Positions 61,031-64,000 of a DNA stretch of 64,000 nt are shown piece after piece (the stretch's first letter is position 1; every line of letters begins with the position of its first letter). The DNA lies in assembly GCF_017165765.1 (NCBI RefSeq), contig NZ_JAFGZD010000005.1:124001-188000 (forward strand), read 5' to 3'. The notes below the pieces were generated by a model, which saw nothing but the letters and a program-made list of their open reading frames with translations, was not told the origin of the DNA and ran no database searches. The translations under genes and the position numbers were made by a program. Source of the DNA: Pseudomonas capsici (GTDB lineage Bacteria; Pseudomonadota; Gammaproteobacteria; Pseudomonadales; Pseudomonadaceae).

Positions 61031-62319
61031 GTGATGACTCGCGCTTTTTCAGTTTTCTCAAGGACCGCATTGGTCTGGATGTCACCTCCGTGGGTGAGGC
61101 CATCATTGTGCGTGCATTGCGTCAGCGCTCGCAGAACAGCGGCTCGGTAGACGATGAGGCCTATTGGCAGTTACTGCTGAGTTCGCCCGACGAGCAGCAG
61201 GCCCTGATCGAAGCGGTGATCGTCCCGGAAACCTGGTTCTTCCGTTATCCCGAGTCCTTCCTGACCCTGAGCAAGCTGGCATCGGAACGCCTGATGGCGC
61301 TCAACAATTCAAGGCCACTGCGTATTCTCAGTTTGCCGTGCTCCACGGGCGAAGAGCCTTATTCCATTGCCATGGCACTGTTCGACGCCCATATCGGCGC
61401 GCAGCACTTCAAGATCGACGCCATCGACATCAGTCCCCTGTCGATTCAAAAGGCCGTTCGTGGCATTTATGGCAAGAACTCGTTTCGAGGGGCCGATGTG
61501 AGCTTTCGCGAACGGTTTTTCAAGCCGGTGGACGATGGCTACCAGATTGAGGATCGGGTACGGGCGCGGGTCAATTTCCAGTCTGGTAACCTGCTGGACC
61601 CGGCTCTGGCTACTCAGGAACCCTACGATTTTGTGTTCTGTCGCAATCTGGTGATCTATTTCGATCAGCCTACCCAACGTCATGTATTCAAGGTGCTCAA
61701 ACGCCTGACCCGTGAAGACGGCGTGTTATTCATCGGTCCGGCCGAGGGCAATCTGCTGAGCCGGGTCGGTATGCGCTCTGCCGGTATCGCCCAGTCCTTC
61801 GCTTTCAGGCATGCGCCCGGCCAGGATGCCAGCGCGTCTGCACCTGTCGAGCCTGTCCCCATTCCTGTTGCCCGCAGCGTTGCGCCTCCGGTTCGCGAGC
61901 CTGTACGACCTGCGCCACGGCCTTTTGCATCTGCGCCTGTGTCAGTCAGTCCGCCGGTTCCTTCCCGGCCCGCACCCGCTGTTCCGGGGGGCGACGATGC
62001 CGCGACCCAACTGGCGACTATTGCCAGTCTGGCCAACGAAGGCAAAAGCGTTGAAGCGCGTGCGGCCTGCGAGCGTTATCTGCAACGGCACGAGCCGGTG
62101 GCGCAAGTGTTCTACTGGCTGGGGCTGCTCAGCGAAGTGGAGGGCAGTGTGGCGCAGGCTCAGGGTTTCTATCGCAAGGCGCTGTATCTGCAGCCGCAGC
62201 ATCCTGAGTCCCTGGCGCAACTGGCTGCCTTGCTGGCTTCGCAAGGTGACAGTGCCGGTGCACGTCGCCTGCAGGATCGCGCCACGCGTGGTGCCAATAA
62301 ACAAGGAAGCAATCGATGA
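61027..62319 (+). CDS. wspC: CheR-type methyltransferase WspC with TPR tail
   Basis: This 430-residue protein starts at ATG overlapping the wspB stop. It has the CheR N-terminal helical domain, the SAM-binding motif LSLPCSTGEEPYSIAM and the FVFCRNLVIYFD motif (to about residue 265). A proline-rich linker (about 275–325) and a C-terminal TPR-like region (about 330–425; AACERYLQRHEPVAQVFYWLG) follow. It methylates WspA to reset the signal. Its tail is longer than that of ordinary CheR. Confidence 0.93.
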   Translation: MSDDSRFFSFLKDRIGLDVTSVGEAIIVRALRQRSQNSGSVDDEAYWQLLLSSPDEQQALIEAVIVPETWFFRYPESFLTLSKLASERLMALNNSRPLRILSLPCSTGEEPYSIAMALFDAHIGAQHFKIDAIDISPLSIQKAVRGIYGKNSFRGADVSFRERFFKPVDDGYQIEDRVRARVNFQSGNLLDPALATQEPYDFVFCRNLVIYFDQPTQRHVFKVLKRLTREDGVLFIGPAEGNLLSRVGMRSAGIAQSFAFRHAPGQDASASAPVEPVPIPVARSVAPPVREPVRPAPRPFASAPVSVSPPVPSRPAPAVPGGDDAATQLATIASLANEGKSVEARAACERYLQRHEPVAQVFYWLGLLSEVEGSVAQAQGFYRKALYLQPQHPESLAQLAALLASQGDSAGARRLQDRATRGANKQGSNR

Positions 62320-63005
62320 CGGGGCTGTCCACGCTTTCGAGTCTGACTCATGACGACGCCCAGGCCATCGATGATTGCTGGAATCGCATCGGCATTCACG
62401 GTGACCGCTCTTGCCCGGTCTTGCCGGAGCACATTCATTGCCGCAACTGTGCGGTGTACTCGGCTGCCGCCACTCGCCTGCTCGATCGTTATTCTCTGCT
62501 TCAGGAACATCGTGATCAGTTTCAGGGCGGCCAGTCGCAACGTGATGTCCAGACCCGCTCGATTCTGGTGTTCCGTCTGGGAGATGAATGGCTCGGGCTG
62601 GCGACTCGCAGCCTTGCGGAAGTCGCGCCCGATCAGACCATCCATTCGTTGCCCCATCAACGCTCCCGTGCCCTGCTCGGTGTGGCCAATGTGCGCGGTG
62701 CCCTGGTGGCGTGCATTTCTCTGGTTGAACTGCTGGGGCTCGACAGCAGCTCGGTGCTGGCGACCTCCGGGCGGGTTGTGCCGCGCATGTTGATCATTGC
62801 TGCACAAGGCGGGCCGGTGGTGGTGCCGGTGGATGAAGTCGATGGCATCCACGCCATGGAAGAGCGTCATCTGAATGCGGCGTCGGCTTCCGGTACGCAC
62901 GCCAATGCACGATTCACTCGTGGTGTCCTGCAGTGGAAGGGGCGCAGTCTGCGTTTGCTCGATGAAGAAGAGTTGTTGGCGGCGATCAACCGGAGCCTTA
63001 CATGA
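62316..63005 (+). CDS. wspD: CheW-like coupling protein WspD
   Basis: The 229-residue protein, overlapping wspC by 4 nt (ATGA), has a CheW domain from about residue 80 to 225. An extra N terminus carries four cysteines (C17 in DDCWNRIG, C29 in GDRSCPVL, then HCRNC with C40 and C43), not found in ordinary CheW. It matches the WspD type of coupling protein. The role of the cysteines is unknown. Confidence 0.9.
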   Translation: MTGLSTLSSLTHDDAQAIDDCWNRIGIHGDRSCPVLPEHIHCRNCAVYSAAATRLLDRYSLLQEHRDQFQGGQSQRDVQTRSILVFRLGDEWLGLATRSLAEVAPDQTIHSLPHQRSRALLGVANVRGALVACISLVELLGLDSSSVLATSGRVVPRMLIIAAQGGPVVVPVDEVDGIHAMEERHLNAASASGTHANARFTRGVLQWKGRSLRLLDEEELLAAINRSLT

Positions 63006-64000
63006 CCCCCGATCAAATGCGCGACGCCTCACTGTTCGAGCTGTTCACCCTGGAAGCCGAAGCCCAGACCCAGGTGCTCAGTGCCGGCCTGCTGGAGCTG
63101 GAGCGCAATCCGACTCTGGCCGACCAACTTGAGGCCTGCATGCGCGCCGCCCACTCCCTCAAGGGCGCGGCGCGGATTGTCGGGGTCAATTACGGCGTCA
63201 GCGTGGCCCATGTCATGGAGGACTGTCTGGTCAGTGCCCAGGAAGGGCGACTGTTGCTCCAGGCCGAACATATCGACGCCTTGCTGTCGGGCACCGACCT
63301 GTTGATGCGTATTGCCACGCCGACCGACAGCAGCATCGGGCAGAGCGATATCGACAGCTATGTCGAGCGGGTTAATGCACTGCTGGCTTCCGGAGCCGGA
63401 GCATCGCGCCAGGTCAACGTTACCTTGCCTGACCTGTTGCCTGACCCAGCGACAGAGTCGTTACCCGATCCATTGACCGCCAGCGATATGCCGCTGATCG
63501 AGCCGCTGCTGGTGCCGGCACCGGGCAGCAATCAGGCCTCCCTCGATGCGCTGGCTGCCGCTCTGCGTCTTGAGCCGCCTCCACCTCCCGAGCCTGTGGC
63601 GGCCGAGCCGGAACCGGCGCCTGCCGCAACACGTGAGCGCCGGGTGTCCGATGGCGGCGAGCGAGTCTTGCGGGTCACCGCCGAACGGCTCAATGGCCTG
63701 CTGGATCTGTCGAGCAAGGCGCTGGTCGAAAGTCAGCGCATGAAACCCCTGCAAGCCGGCATGCAGCGTCTCAAGCGGCTGCAGATCAGCAGCGACCGCG
63801 CCCTTGAGGCGCTGGGGGCGTGCTTCAGCGATTCGGGCCTGGAGCCGGATGCCCAGAAGGCTCTGGATGAGGCCCGCGATTTTCTGTCTCAGGCTCAACA
63901 GATGCTGATCCAGCAGGCCGCCGAACTGGATGAGTTCGGCTGGCAGTCGGGACAGCGGGCGCAGTTGCTGTATGACACCGCGCTGGCCTGTCGCATGCGT
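63002..64000 (+). CDS. wspE: WspE hybrid CheA-type kinase, 3' end outside window
   Basis: ATG at 63002 overlaps the wspD stop and the frame stays open to the right edge (333 codons visible). The Hpt domain with AAHSLKGAARIVG lies at about residues 48–60, followed by a proline/alanine-rich linker (about 140–220) and the start of the P2/dimerisation region (GERVLRVTAERLNGLLDLSSKALVES). In Wsp this kinase ends in a receiver domain and phosphorylates WspR and WspF; those genes would lie beyond the window. Confidence 0.92.
   Translation, partial: MTPDQMRDASLFELFTLEAEAQTQVLSAGLLELERNPTLADQLEACMRAAHSLKGAARIVGVNYGVSVAHVMEDCLVSAQEGRLLLQAEHIDALLSGTDLLMRIATPTDSSIGQSDIDSYVERVNALLASGAGASRQVNVTLPDLLPDPATESLPDPLTASDMPLIEPLLVPAPGSNQASLDALAAALRLEPPPPPEPVAAEPEPAPAATRERRVSDGGERVLRVTAERLNGLLDLSSKALVESQRMKPLQAGMQRLKRLQISSDRALEALGACFSDSGLEPDAQKALDEARDFLSQAQQMLIQQAAELDEFGWQSGQRAQLLYDTALACRMR

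Overview
The window is a stretch of a Pseudomonas chromosome. The core gene orders (ffh–rpsP–rimM–trmD–rplS, dsbC–hom–thrC, purL, purT, recJ) are those of pseudomonads, and so are the FecI/FecR/TonB receptor cluster, an S-type pyocin with its immunity gene, REP-type palindromes, a DUF3509 gene and a Wsp chemosensory operon. The strong preference for G/C at third codon positions also fits. I see no rRNA, tRNA, CRISPR array or complete insertion sequence. The species cannot be fixed from the sequence alone; a fluorescent or P. syringae-type pseudomonad is the best guess.

Positions 1–11.6 kb are accessory. They hold the C-terminal part of a very large, probably STAND-type (NACHT-like) NTPase that enters from the left edge. 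A TetR repressor lies divergent to a GliT/thioredoxin-reductase-like flavoprotein, with duplicated operator-like sequences between them. Next come a membrane GGDEF–EAL protein, a pyocin-domain HNH nuclease with its immunity protein, and a HxlR regulator divergent from an Old Yellow Enzyme. Long non-coding or decayed gaps and three related terminators lie between these modules.

Positions 11.8–19.5 kb hold a YtcJ-type amidohydrolase, an iron-uptake signalling cluster on the minus strand (sigma factor, FecR, STN-containing TonB receptor) with a Fur-box-like palindrome upstream, and an overlapping AbiEi/DUF6088-like–Fic gene pair that looks like a toxin–antitoxin module.

Positions 19.5–44.4 kb are mostly housekeeping. 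The genes are a Tat-exported multicopper oxidase, tadA, mltF, purL, a YqfO-like protein, an L,D-transpeptidase, two Nudix hydrolases, a gamma-carbonic-anhydrase-like protein, DUF1289, a short VUT-like membrane protein, purT, an MHS-family transporter, a CorC-type protein, a CcsA-like protein, then ffh, rpsP, rimM, trmD, rplS, xerD, dsbC, hom and thrC.

Positions 44.4–64 kb are rich in signal transduction. A BvgS-like hybrid kinase, a REC–EAL protein and a NarL-type regulator together resemble the Roc/Sad system of P. aeruginosa. After DUF3509, a periplasmic binding-like protein, YaeQ, RecJ and a XenA-like ene-reductase come a second hybrid kinase and a TerB/DUF533 protein. The last module is wspA–wspB–wspC–wspD and the start of wspE, which runs off the right edge. 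With the GGDEF–EAL protein at 5.4 kb, at least three units in the window make, degrade or control cyclic-di-GMP.
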